A DNA stretch of 64,000 bases from JACKIP01 sp963710165 (GTDB taxonomy: Bacteria; Pseudomonadota; Alphaproteobacteria; Micavibrionales; Micavibrionaceae): assembly GCA_963710165.1 (NCBI GenBank), contig CAVPYZ010000001.1:372001-436000 (forward strand), given 5' to 3'. A program made the position numbers and the translations under genes. Positions 42,433-50,586 of the stretch are shown piece by piece. The notes beneath the pieces are model-generated. The model did not search any database. It had not been told where the DNA came from and worked only from the letters and a program-made list of their open reading frames with translations. The first letter of the stretch is position 1. Every line of letters begins with the position of its first letter.

Positions 42433-42618
42433 ATGTTTGATGAAGAAGATCCCAGAGAAAAAGAAACAAATACCCTTAATCGTAATTTAGAGCCACTTTC
42501 GGTGCATGAGTTAACAGAGTATATTCAGGAGTTAAAAGCAGAAATCAAGCGTGTTGAAGCGGATATAAAAAACAAAGATGATGTTTTTAATGCAGCAAAT
42601 AGCGTCTTTAAGTCATAA
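42433..42618 (+). CDS. DUF1192 small protein
   Basis: This 61-residue acidic protein has LEPLSVHELTEYIQELKAEI followed by a Lys/Glu-rich helix ending AANSVFKS. This matches DUF1192, a family of short alphaproteobacterial proteins of unknown function. It is divergent from the DUF1013 gene and convergent with the next membrane protein gene. Length is exactly that expected for the family. Confidence 0.82.
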   Translation: MFDEEDPREKETNTLNRNLEPLSVHELTEYIQELKAEIKRVEADIKNKDDVFNAANSVFKS

Positions 42619-42619
42619 A

Positions 42620-43306
42620 TTATGTAGTAGAAGTTTCGGCGGCATCTTGTAGGATTTTATCCTTTGGCGACCATTTTTCTATTTCTGCGTCCGTCATTTT
42701 TAAGTCTTTGGACAGCAGAATTAATTTATCAATGAAGACTTCAATTTTCTTAACATCTGTCATCGGGTCAATTGTCTCAACACGTAAAAAAGCATCGTCA
42801 TTGTCATACACCATAAGAGCGACAGCATTTGGCATATTAAAGAATTTGTTCAGCTTTTCTAAACGGTTAGGTGTCAGATAGGCTTCAATAAATTTACGCT
42901 CAGAGGCCGTAATCAAATGGCTTTTATTCCAGTCTTTATTGTCAGGATGATGTGTTGGCCCAAAATTCAGCAATTCGATAATACGCATGGCGGCAATATT
43001 TCCCAATGCGCCGGTGCCGGGCATGCCATAGCTAAAAATCACTTCGATAACCGTTCTATACTTCACCATGCCACGACTGGACTCATCAACACGCGGTTGT
43101 GAAAACAGGGAGACTTTGTTTTTCTTATAATAGCCTTCGACAATGTTTGACTCGAAAAATCCGCCCTTGACTACCGATAAATCGTGTTTTTTTCCAAAGG
43201 TTTCCCACGCTCTCTTTTGTCTCAATAGGATAATTGTGGACCACGAAAATATCGTCACGATAAAAACAACGAAAATAATATAAATGATAAGCCAGAATAT
43301 AGACAT
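42620..43306 (-). CDS. Hypothetical membrane-anchored protein
   Basis: This unrecognised 228-residue protein has one long N-terminal membrane helix (about 3-28, with WLIIYIIFVVFIVTIFSW) and then a soluble domain that begins RAWETFGKKHDLSVVKGGFF, a layout seen in membrane-anchored proteins of unknown function. The domain contains YGMPGTGALGNIAA (about 97-110) and ends in a Lys/Asp-rich helix. No catalytic motif is visible. It is one base from the DUF1192 stop on the other strand. Confidence 0.65.
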   Translation of the reverse strand: MSIFWLIIYIIFVVFIVTIFSWSTIILLRQKRAWETFGKKHDLSVVKGGFFESNIVEGYYKKNKVSLFSQPRVDESSRGMVKYRTVIEVIFSYGMPGTGALGNIAAMRIIELLNFGPTHHPDNKDWNKSHLITASERKFIEAYLTPNRLEKLNKFFNMPNAVALMVYDNDDAFLRVETIDPMTDVKKIEVFIDKLILLSKDLKMTDAEIEKWSPKDKILQDAAETSTT

Positions 43307-43396
43307 GAGGTCCTGAAATAATTGTTATAACACTTTTATCGTAAGCTGAATTGAGGGCTCTTGGCAAGAATGATGTTTCCTATATAGTTGATACCT

Positions 43397-44041
43397 ATGA
43401 AATTTTATACAACATTCGAGCACGAAGACATTACACCGACATCTCTTGTTTTTCTACTTCACGGTTGGGGTGCGAATGGTCAGGACCTGATATCCGTTGC
43501 ACATATGTGGCAAAGACACTTTCCGGAAACCTTGTTTATTTGCCCGGAAGCGCCAGAGGTCTGCGATGCGAACCCGATGGGGTTTCAATGGTTTCCCCTT
43601 GGCGACTGGAGCCCTGAAGAGTTTCGTAAAGGTGCAGAAAACAGCAGAATAAAGCTGGACTCTTTTATCCATGCCAAGATGGAAGAGTTCAACATACCTC
43701 CCGAAAAAGTAATTTTGATGGGATTTTCACAAGGTATGATGATGGCACTATCCGTCGGGTTGCGCCAAAAAATAGCATTCGGCGGTGTCCTTGGGTATTC
43801 CGGTGCGTTGATAGATGAAGATGAAACCCTTCCTGAAACTTATGCAAAACCTGACATATGTTTAATTCACGGCGAAGGCGACAACGTTGTGACGATTGAT
43901 CGTCATGATGACGCTGTCGAGTGGTTAAAAACACATAATTATCATATAGAATCGCTTAAAATTCCACGTTTGGAACATGGTATTGACGAAAATGGATTAA
44001 TTAGGGGATTAACGTTTATCAAAGGCACATTTCGTAAGTGA
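43397..44041 (+). CDS. Phospholipase/carboxylesterase family alpha/beta hydrolase
   Basis: This serine hydrolase of about 214 residues has an oxyanion-hole segment VFLLHGWGANGQDL, nucleophile elbow GFSQGM with Ser111, then the acid in HGEGDNVVTI and His in LEHGID. The fold matches the PF02230 family (bacterial carboxylesterases and eukaryotic acyl-protein thioesterases). It has no signal peptide, so it acts in the cytoplasm on short acyl esters or thioesters; exact substrate unknown. The ATG at 43397 is preferred to the TTG at 43388. Confidence 0.9.
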   Translation: MKFYTTFEHEDITPTSLVFLLHGWGANGQDLISVAHMWQRHFPETLFICPEAPEVCDANPMGFQWFPLGDWSPEEFRKGAENSRIKLDSFIHAKMEEFNIPPEKVILMGFSQGMMMALSVGLRQKIAFGGVLGYSGALIDEDETLPETYAKPDICLIHGEGDNVVTIDRHDDAVEWLKTHNYHIESLKIPRLEHGIDENGLIRGLTFIKGTFRK

Positions 44042-44166
44042 CTTCATAAATCATCTAAAATTCCTGATAACCCGCAACTTATGCTATAATATATAAAGAT
44101 TCGTAATGCTCTTTTATAAGCTCTAGAGCCTCGCGCATCTGACGTAGTTAAATTTGGAGGATAGTT

Positions 44167-44763
44167 ATGCATGGCCCCATAGAATTTACAGAAGTGACTC
44201 AAAATCATCCTTTGGAACAATGCCCGACTCTTATATTAAATGCCGACTATCGCCCTCTCAGCTACTATCCGCTTTCCCTTTGGTCATGGCAAGATGCTGT
44301 AAAAGCGGTGTTTCGTGACTCCGTTATTGTTATATCGGAATATGATCGCGTTATTCACTCCCCAACACAAGAAATCAAGTTACCGAGCGTTCTGGCGCTG
44401 AAAGAATACGTCACAACCGCACGGCGTCCCGCATTTACGCGCTTTAATGTCTTCCTGCGCGATAACTGGCATTGCCAATATTGTGATGAATTATATCGTA
44501 CACAAGAATTAACATTTGATCATGTAACACCACGTAGCCGTGGCGGGCGCACTGCCTGGGAGAATATTGTAACAGCATGCCGTTCTTGTAATACCCGTAA
44601 GGGAAGCAAAATGCTGCATGAATGTGACTTGAATCTTAAACGTGAGCCACGTGAACCTTCGCCTTACCAATTACAAGAATATGGTCGTAAATTTCCGCCG
44701 CACTTTCTTCATGAAAGTTGGGGCGATTTTCTTTATTGGGATAGTGAACTGGACGAAGTTTAA
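44167..44763 (+). CDS. HNH endonuclease domain protein
   Basis: This 198-residue protein has an N-terminal conserved region (TLILNADYRPLSYYPLSLW) and a zinc-stabilised HNH domain (about 98-150): CQYCDELY, LTFDHVTPRSRGG with the catalytic DH, ENIVTACRSCN and NTRKG. The C-terminus RKFPPHFLHESWGDFLYWD is typical of an HNH protein widespread in alphaproteobacteria and cyanobacteria. Its cellular role is not established. A strong GGAGG site precedes the ATG. It overlaps the dsbB stop by 4 bases, converging. Confidence 0.9.
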   Translation: MHGPIEFTEVTQNHPLEQCPTLILNADYRPLSYYPLSLWSWQDAVKAVFRDSVIVISEYDRVIHSPTQEIKLPSVLALKEYVTTARRPAFTRFNVFLRDNWHCQYCDELYRTQELTFDHVTPRSRGGRTAWENIVTACRSCNTRKGSKMLHECDLNLKREPREPSPYQLQEYGRKFPPHFLHESWGDFLYWDSELDEV

Positions 44764-45260
44764 GATAATTTTTTAGTTGTAACACTACATATAAAAGACT
44801 TTAGTCCCGCTAGACCGCAAGCCACAACATTCCAGCCCGCCATAGAAAGACCTAATACAGGATCTTGCCATGGAATAATATTACAGGGAACAGGCGGTGC
44901 GGATGCGGCCGCTCTTAAATTGGTAGGGTCGAATTTACAACCTTCAAGCGCCGATTCCCACCATAATTGCTCAACCCCCACATGATAGAAGGCCAGGGCG
45001 CTATTCGTGAGGAAAACGATACCCGCAAGGACTAACATCAGGGCAGCGCCGTTGTAATGATTTTTCTTTGCAAGTTTGTAGATGACCAAGCCCAATAAAA
45101 TATTGATCGCAAAGGGAATGCGTTGGTAAATACACAAAACACACGGGGCCATATCAAAGCCATATTGCGCTATAAACGCCGCGGCGAGGGCAGCAACACA
45201 AAAAATAGCAATACCCAGTCCAAATATATGCGGTTGCCAAAAATATTTTATAAGCGTCAT
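44760..45260 (-). CDS. dsbB: Disulfide bond formation protein B
   Basis: This quinone reductase has four membrane helices (about 10-30, 42-60, 65-85 and 138-158). It re-oxidises DsbA in the periplasm and passes electrons to quinone. The first periplasmic loop has PCVLC (CxxC) followed by the conserved IYQRIPF, and the second loop has the Cys pair in ALEGC and VPCN. I chose MTLIKYF (45260) as start; the frame opens seven residues earlier at 45281. No dsbA is in the window. Confidence 0.92.
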   Translation of the reverse strand: MTLIKYFWQPHIFGLGIAIFCVAALAAAFIAQYGFDMAPCVLCIYQRIPFAINILLGLVIYKLAKKNHYNGAALMLVLAGIVFLTNSALAFYHVGVEQLWWESALEGCKFDPTNLRAAASAPPVPCNIIPWQDPVLGLSMAGWNVVACGLAGLKSFICSVTTKKLS

Positions 45261-45316
45261 GATACTATTTATGTAACACATTTTTGCTGTAAAGAAAGAT
45301 ATGATACGAAGAAGCT

Positions 45317-45835
45317 ATGAAAACAGAAGAGATAAATATTCATCTTGGTGGAACTGAAAACATTCAATGCATTAAAGATATTTCAATGGCCAATCAAACG
45401 CATAAAGATGAAACTTACTGGGATTTGAGTAAAATAAAGATCAAGAAAGAAGAGCTTTCTTTGATTATAGCGAAATCATGCGAAGGGGACATAATCGGGT
45501 ATGGTTTTTTAAACTGGAAGCCGAAATATCGTGTTTATGAGCAATTAAATATTCCCGAAATTCAGGACTTGAATGTTTTGAAAGATTATCGTCGCCAAGG
45601 TATTGGCAAAAGAATGATCGAAAAATGCGAGGATATAGCGCGTGAAGAAGGGCGCGATCAGATAGGTATCAGTTATGGCCTATCTAAAAATTATGGTCAC
45701 GCACAACGTCTTTATACCTCTATGGGATATATACCTGATGGTTTCGGTGTAACATATGATCGTGAGCCTGTTTCTCATGGGCAATTTCGATCCATAGATG
45801 ACAATTTATGTCTGATGTTAATTAAAGAACTTTGA
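45317..45835 (+). CDS. GNAT-family N-acetyltransferase
   Basis: This 172-residue acetyltransferase has the acetyl-CoA-binding motif A at about 92-112 (VLKDYRRQGIGKRMIEKCE, the Q/RxxGxG/A pattern), a beta-bulge strand (DQIGISYGLS) and motif B with AQRLYTSMGYIPDG. The substrate cannot be told. The gene sits alone between dsbB (divergent) and ygfZ (converging, 14-base overlap). Confidence 0.88.
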   Translation: MKTEEINIHLGGTENIQCIKDISMANQTHKDETYWDLSKIKIKKEELSLIIAKSCEGDIIGYGFLNWKPKYRVYEQLNIPEIQDLNVLKDYRRQGIGKRMIEKCEDIAREEGRDQIGISYGLSKNYGHAQRLYTSMGYIPDGFGVTYDREPVSHGQFRSIDDNLCLMLIKEL

Positions 45836-46601
45836 AAGGGAGAGCAGCAGAATTATTTAGCAAATCTTTTTTAATCAATACCAGACCGATATCACCACAT
45901 GAGGATCGCATTTCTGCAACCAGTTTTCCTTCATTATTTACAATATCTGTAAAAGCATCAGGTATCTTTCCGTTAAATTGCACAGGACAGAGTGTTTTCT
46001 TCGTCAGGCCACGAAAATGCATGCGCGCGGTTAGCTCTTGTCCCATATAACAGCCTTTATTAAAATCAACGCCGTTAAAGCGATCAATATTACATTCTAG
46101 CAAAGTTGATTTTTGGGGGATCATATCGCGGGAACCATCAGGCACGCCTAATCTAAGTCTTATTTCGTCCCAAATATTAAAATCAGATCGAGTTACATGA
46201 TCCGGAATATTCAAACAACGAAAACCTAATGTGCTATGACGTGTGTCTTGAAATGTACCAGACTGATTTTCAGCATCAAAAACTGCATATACACTTATAT
46301 TTTTATCTAGATCAAAAGATACATCCGCACGCAATTTGAACATCTGCAAACGGTTAAGAAGATTTTCTGCTCGTTCGCCGCCTTCACATTCAATATAAAT
46401 TTTATGATCACACCTAAATACAAAGAAATCGAACAAGAATTTACCGTTTGGCGTTAAAAGGCAGGAATATAAGCTCTTCTGTGTTTCTAAAAGCTGAATA
46501 TTGTTCGTAATCAGGCCTTGTAAAAAGCTCATAGAATCGTGGCCTGATAAGGTTATCAGGCCACGATTAGGTATCTCACAATAAACGGGTTGATCCGTCA
46601 T
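45822..46601 (-). CDS. ygfZ: YgfZ/GcvT-like folate-binding protein
   Basis: This 259-residue member of the YgfZ family is a tetrahydrofolate-binding protein needed for some iron-sulfur enzymes such as the tRNA methylthiotransferase MiaB. The N-terminal segment LSGHDSMSFLQGLITNNI and the hallmark KGCYMGQELTARMHFRG (with the reactive Cys) are present. It ends with the C-terminal beta domain. It is preceded by a lipoprotein gene 6 bases away on the same strand. Length is normal for the alphaproteobacterial form. Confidence 0.9.
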   Translation of the reverse strand: MTDQPVYCEIPNRGLITLSGHDSMSFLQGLITNNIQLLETQKSLYSCLLTPNGKFLFDFFVFRCDHKIYIECEGGERAENLLNRLQMFKLRADVSFDLDKNISVYAVFDAENQSGTFQDTRHSTLGFRCLNIPDHVTRSDFNIWDEIRLRLGVPDGSRDMIPQKSTLLECNIDRFNGVDFNKGCYMGQELTARMHFRGLTKKTLCPVQFNGKIPDAFTDIVNNEGKLVAEMRSSCGDIGLVLIKKDLLNNSAALPFKVL

Positions 46602-46607
46602 ATTGAA

Positions 46608-47144
46608 TTAATAATTATAATAGGCACGTCCTGCATTCTTAACGCCGCGATCCTTCTCTTTCTTTGGATCCATCGGTTCAAGAATGGTTTCTGTAAAGTT
46701 TTCACGTGCTCTTCCTGCTGTTAAGCGAGGAAGAACTTCAACACGTTCCCACCCTTTAGTATGCATGCATGTTTCAAAATCTGTATAATCATAAACTTCG
46801 GTAATCATACTACCATCACGCTCTGGTGTATCAAATTTTGCCATTTTGCCTTCAGGCGTTTCAGGATCAATAGGAAAGCCGTTTTGGTCAAGACCAGCGG
46901 GGAATGCATTTTTGATTGAACCAAGACGTTGCAATTCTTTTAATTCAACAACGCAGGTTGAAATATCACGGTGCAATATTTGCTGTGCTTTTGGTCCGCG
47001 CATATAAACTGCGGATGATGCACTTGCGCGTTGCCAATATTGCCCTTTTTCTTCCAGATCAGTTTGCGTAAAACCGGTTATTGTACAGGCACTTAGTCCC
47101 AAAGACGCAGATGCGATCAAAAGACCTGTCAAAAATTTATTCAT
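46608..47144 (-). CDS. Hypothetical lipoprotein
   Basis: This 178-residue lipoprotein has lipobox LSAC with Cys20. The mature part starts TITGFTQTDL and contains two further Cys (STCVVELKEL and FETCMHTKGWERVEV) that may pair. The CMHTKGW phrase is common in small alphaproteobacterial lipoproteins of unknown role. It lies immediately upstream of ygfZ, with which it probably shares a promoter. No enzyme motif is seen. Confidence 0.75.
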   Translation of the reverse strand: MNKFLTGLLIASASLGLSACTITGFTQTDLEEKGQYWQRASASSAVYMRGPKAQQILHRDISTCVVELKELQRLGSIKNAFPAGLDQNGFPIDPETPEGKMAKFDTPERDGSMITEVYDYTDFETCMHTKGWERVEVLPRLTAGRARENFTETILEPMDPKKEKDRGVKNAGRAYYNY

Positions 47145-47211
47145 ATCTCAAAACCTCTTTGATTTTTTTATTAAAATAGCAACTGCAGAAAATTAGTACA
47201 ATCTTTTATTT

Positions 47212-48945
47212 TCATTCATCTTTTCTATTGATTGACCACGCTTCGATAACAGGCCCGTATATTGGCGTATAATCAGGTGTTTTGAGGTCATTTTTCTTTA
47301 CGGCGATGTAATCTTTATTGTTAAAAAACAACGGAATAGCAATAAATGATTCTATCAAAAGTGTATCCAGTTTTTTTGTATGAGCGATCAAGTCATCATA
47401 ATTTTGAACATTTGCAATGGCCTCTGCGGTCTGATCAATTTCAACGCTGCATATTCCGGCATAATTAAAACGACCTCGCTCTTTCGCTGCATCACATCCC
47501 CAATACACCATTTGTTCTGTACCGGGGGACAAGCTATTTTGCCATTTGTGCAAAACCATATCGTAATCGTAATCCAGTAAGCGGTTCTGGAATGTCGCGC
47601 TATCTAATGTTCTGACGGAGGCGCCAATACCAAGCCTTTTCAGTGATTGTACGAAAGAGAGAACGATCTTCTCATATTTTGATTGATTGATAATGACTTC
47701 GAATTTGAAGGGAATATCGTTCTTAACCAGTTGATTATCTTGAATGGTCCATCCGCTTTTTTGCAAAAGCTGTTGCGCTTTTTGAAGTCGCTCACGTTTG
47801 GACATGGCCTCTCCCGGAACAGGTAAATCGGCGCTCAATGCTGAATTGGCAAAAAAGCTATTTGTTCTTTTTAAATTATCTTCAAAGAAGTTTTCTTTAA
47901 TCCAATTACCATCAAATGCATAAAATAAAGCCTTCCTAACATCCATATCAGAAAAGAGTGCGCGTCTGGTATTAAAAATCAACGCTTCGGCGGGTTGCGG
48001 GCGTCCATGTTCAAATTCCAGTTTTTCAATCCCTTCTACATTATATTTTTCGCTCCACCGTTTCGGGTCATTTTCGCGGCGCAAGTTCAGATCGCCCTTT
48101 AGAAAACTTTCAAGCGCAGCTGTATCATCGCGATAATAATCAAAAGAGACCTGATCAAAATTATTCATATTAAAGCGTGCAAATTCATCTGCCGCCCAGT
48201 AATCGGGATTACGCTCATACACTATCTTAGAGCCAGGCTGAATATCTTTAATAATATAGGGTCCGCTGGAATTGGGCATTTCAAGTAATGTTGATTCGAA
48301 ATCACGTCCGCTCCACCATTCTTTGGATAATACGGGCATCATCGCCATAATCATTGCGGTTTCCTGATTATAATTATTTCCGAAAACCATTTTAACGCTG
48401 TGTTGATCTTGCTTTGAAATATCTATGACTTGTGCGTAAACGCGGCGCATATTAGGGCGACCGTATTCTTTGAGAGTTTCATAGGAAAAAATAATATCCT
48501 CCGCATCGATCATGCTCCCGTCATTGAATTTTGCTTTTGGATTAATATGGATGATTAATTCTGATCGATCTTCTTTCAATTCTATTTTCTTGGCAATAAG
48601 AGGGTAGAGCGTAAAAGGCTCATCCCACGAGCGAGCCATTAATTTGTCATAGATTAGATTTAACCCGGACGCCGCCTTTCCTTTGATAGAATAAGGATTA
48701 ACCGTATCAAACGTGCCAATTTCAGACTGTTTTAGGTGCCCACCTTTTTGCACATTAGAGGATGCATAGGATAGCCTTTGATCATCTGCTGTTTGAGCAG
48801 GATCGCCTGTCATCGCTATACCAAAATTGAACGGTATATAGGCCGTGTTTTGCTCTATATTTTCCGTTGTTTCTTGTGAAAAAGAATTTTCAACAGCGAA
48901 AAAAGTAACGGAAAAGAAAAGAATGTGGATTAAGATAAGGGGCAT
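47212..48945 (-). CDS. Periplasmic oligopeptide-binding protein (SBP family 5, YejA-like)
   Basis: This 577-residue solute-binding protein has a signal peptide (about 1-23) and the family 5 fold. GIAMTGDPAQTADDQRLSYA followed by NVQKGGHLKQSEIGTFDTVN resembles YejA, the binding subunit of a peptide/microcin C importer. Later segments FNDGSMIDAEDIIFSYE, the SSGPYIIKDIQPGSKI region and WQNSLSPGTEQMVYWGCDAA fit. The yejBEF membrane and ATPase genes are not adjacent, so the partner transporter lies elsewhere. Its start codon overlaps the possible start of the divergent macro-domain gene. Confidence 0.88.
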   Translation of the reverse strand: MPLILIHILFFSVTFFAVENSFSQETTENIEQNTAYIPFNFGIAMTGDPAQTADDQRLSYASSNVQKGGHLKQSEIGTFDTVNPYSIKGKAASGLNLIYDKLMARSWDEPFTLYPLIAKKIELKEDRSELIIHINPKAKFNDGSMIDAEDIIFSYETLKEYGRPNMRRVYAQVIDISKQDQHSVKMVFGNNYNQETAMIMAMMPVLSKEWWSGRDFESTLLEMPNSSGPYIIKDIQPGSKIVYERNPDYWAADEFARFNMNNFDQVSFDYYRDDTAALESFLKGDLNLRRENDPKRWSEKYNVEGIEKLEFEHGRPQPAEALIFNTRRALFSDMDVRKALFYAFDGNWIKENFFEDNLKRTNSFFANSALSADLPVPGEAMSKRERLQKAQQLLQKSGWTIQDNQLVKNDIPFKFEVIINQSKYEKIVLSFVQSLKRLGIGASVRTLDSATFQNRLLDYDYDMVLHKWQNSLSPGTEQMVYWGCDAAKERGRFNYAGICSVEIDQTAEAIANVQNYDDLIAHTKKLDTLLIESFIAIPLFFNNKDYIAVKKNDLKTPDYTPIYGPVIEAWSINRKDE

Positions 48946-48996
48946 GAGTAAAAAATATCAGAGATAGGCAGGGATTCCAAACATATTAGTGTTGGT

Positions 48997-49485
48997 GTGT
49001 CTTTAAGCGATATCACAAAAGCCAAAATTGACGGGATCGCAAACGTAATAACCCCGGATTTGGAAATAAGGGGTCGTTTGAATGCAGCTATTTTTAAGGC
49101 GGCCGGCGAAGAGTTGGACGATTTCATTCTTGAAAACATAATTGCCCCGCGCGAAAAGGATACATTCATAACACCTGGCTATAATTTGCCTGCTAAAAAT
49201 ATTATTTTTTCCGTTGTTCCGTCATGGCGCAGCGATTTGGATATTATTGATAAACATTTACTCGACGCAATAACAACCATCGTTGAAGCCGCAAAAATAA
49301 ATAATATAGAAACACTCGGCATCCCCTTGATTTGTTGTGGGCGTAAAGGCTATCCGCTCAGCCGTGGCGTCCGATTAATCTTACAAGGCGTTTTTGAGAG
49401 CGCAGGCCCTCCACTCAAGCATATAGAGTTTATTTGTGATGACCCAGACGCCGTACGGCTTTATCTAAAAAGACTAGAAGCCTGA
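48997..49485 (+). CDS. Macro-domain protein (ADP-ribose-binding fold)
   Basis: This protein of about 162 residues from a GTG start has the macro-domain outline: SDITKAKIDGIANVITPDL, RLNAAIFKAAGEEL, GYNLPAKNIIFSVVP and the late GIPLICCGRKGYPL (family: P..GxG..G.P). The usual Asn-Ala-Ala-Asn and Gly-rich loops are altered, so ADP-ribose binding is uncertain. Family-like sequence (ISEIGRDSKHISVGV) continues upstream of the GTG. One extra A in the A run at 48950-48955 would join it to ATG 48944 (MSKK), so the real start may be there. Confidence 0.7.
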   Translation: MSLSDITKAKIDGIANVITPDLEIRGRLNAAIFKAAGEELDDFILENIIAPREKDTFITPGYNLPAKNIIFSVVPSWRSDLDIIDKHLLDAITTIVEAAKINNIETLGIPLICCGRKGYPLSRGVRLILQGVFESAGPPLKHIEFICDDPDAVRLYLKRLEA

Positions 49486-49866
49486 TCAGGAACACAAAAT
49501 ATCGACAACTTTCAAAATTTTTTGTTGTTCGTTCTGGGTTTTCACTTTTTTGAGTAACGATGAAATATGCATTCCAAGTAACTCGCTACGTTCTTCAATA
49601 GAATTAGGATGGTGCTTTTTCTGCCTTAGAAAGAAATCGTAAGGCACGTCATATAATTGCTTCAAAACCATCAGACTTTCTATAGAAATTCTATTTTTAC
49701 CCGCTTCATACTTTTGAACTTGTTGATAGCTGATACCCAGTTTTATAGCTATATCTTCCTGTGTCATATGGTGAAGCTCACGAAGCTGTTTGATATTTTG
49801 TCCTATAATATGCGACATATTTGTCTGGGCCGTACGCTTGGTTTTTAATTTATTTGAAAGAGACAT
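49486..49866 (-). CDS. XRE-family helix-turn-helix regulator
   Basis: This regulator of about 126 residues has an HTH_3 domain (about 18-75): IGQNIKQLRELHHMTQEDIA, then ISYQQVQKYEAGKNRISIES. It is close to the Caulobacter-like cro/C1 type regulators with a short C-terminal helical tail. The ATG at 49866 is preferred over a TTG at 49872 because AAAGG precedes it. The gene is divergent from the repressor at 49966, with a palindromic operator candidate between them, so the two probably cross-regulate. Confidence 0.88.
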   Translation of the reverse strand: MSLSNKLKTKRTAQTNMSHIIGQNIKQLRELHHMTQEDIAIKLGISYQQVQKYEAGKNRISIESLMVLKQLYDVPYDFFLRQKKHHPNSIEERSELLGMHISSLLKKVKTQNEQQKILKVVDILCS

Positions 49867-49920
49867 AGCCAACCTTTTTAGATCATCAATTAACTTTAAT
49901 AAAAGTATATGACTTTTGAC

Positions 49921-49944
49921 TATCTAATGCAATAGAATTAGATA
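49921..49944. promoter_or_regulatory. Palindromic operator candidate between two divergent HTH genes
   Basis: A perfect inverted repeat TATCTAAT (49921-49928) and ATTAGATA (49937-49944) is separated by 8 bases. It lies in the 99-base gap between the divergent HTH genes, 22 bases before the plus-strand ATG at 49966. This is the expected place and form of a repressor binding site. Confidence 0.6.
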
Positions 49945-49965
49945 ACATTTCGAAAAAATTATGAT

Positions 49966-50586
49966 ATGGACGAAAAATTTAAAAAAAGAATAGAGTTTCT
50001 GGTTGATCAGGCAGGGGGGCAAAGCGCACTTGCACGCTCTGCGAATATGTCCTTGGGTGCTGTGCAGCGTTATTTAAAAGGCGGCGATCCAACGCGACTA
50101 GCGCTTATCAAGTTGGCTCAAGCAGGGGAGGTAAGCCTGAGTTGGCTAATTTACGGCGAAGAAGGTAAAATTGAAATCTCGTCAGAAGGTCGTAAAAAAT
50201 ATAAAACTTTTGGCTTTGGTGAAGCATCTGATCAGGGGTGGCAAGAGCCATTCGCCTATCGCATTCGCACCGAACTGGAATGGCCCGATCCAGAATGTTT
50301 TGCCATCATTGTAAATGATGATCTAATGCAAAAAGAGGGTATACGTAAAGGCTTTACATGCTACGTTTCTCCAAATACACGCGCCCAGCCAGGCGATATT
50401 CTTTTCGTACAAAAAAGTAAAGGGCAGGCGGCCTTTAAAATCTATCAAAAAGAAGATCAGGAATGGATTTATCTTAAAGGGTATACCCCTCAGGATAAAT
50501 CTGGCGATCAAAAAATGTATGAAGAGCAATTAAAACAAAACGATATTCAAAAAATCGCCCCGGTTATCTTTGTAAAACGTCGTTAA
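49966..50586 (+). CDS. HTH/S24-like phage-type repressor with altered catalytic Ser
   Basis: This 206-residue protein has an N-terminal HTH (about 5-60, QSALARSANMSLGAVQRYLKGGDPT) and a C-terminal S24/LexA-like fold (about 95-205). In self-cleaving members the Ser lies in GDSM; here that place reads NDDLM (about 111-115), so the nucleophile is missing, while PGDILFVQK and the KIYQK strand remain. It probably cannot self-cleave and may respond to a ligand or act as a plain repressor. It converges with the DUF2336 gene and faces the XRE gene. Confidence 0.82.
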   Translation: MDEKFKKRIEFLVDQAGGQSALARSANMSLGAVQRYLKGGDPTRLALIKLAQAGEVSLSWLIYGEEGKIEISSEGRKKYKTFGFGEASDQGWQEPFAYRIRTELEWPDPECFAIIVNDDLMQKEGIRKGFTCYVSPNTRAQPGDILFVQKSKGQAAFKIYQKEDQEWIYLKGYTPQDKSGDQKMYEEQLKQNDIQKIAPVIFVKRR

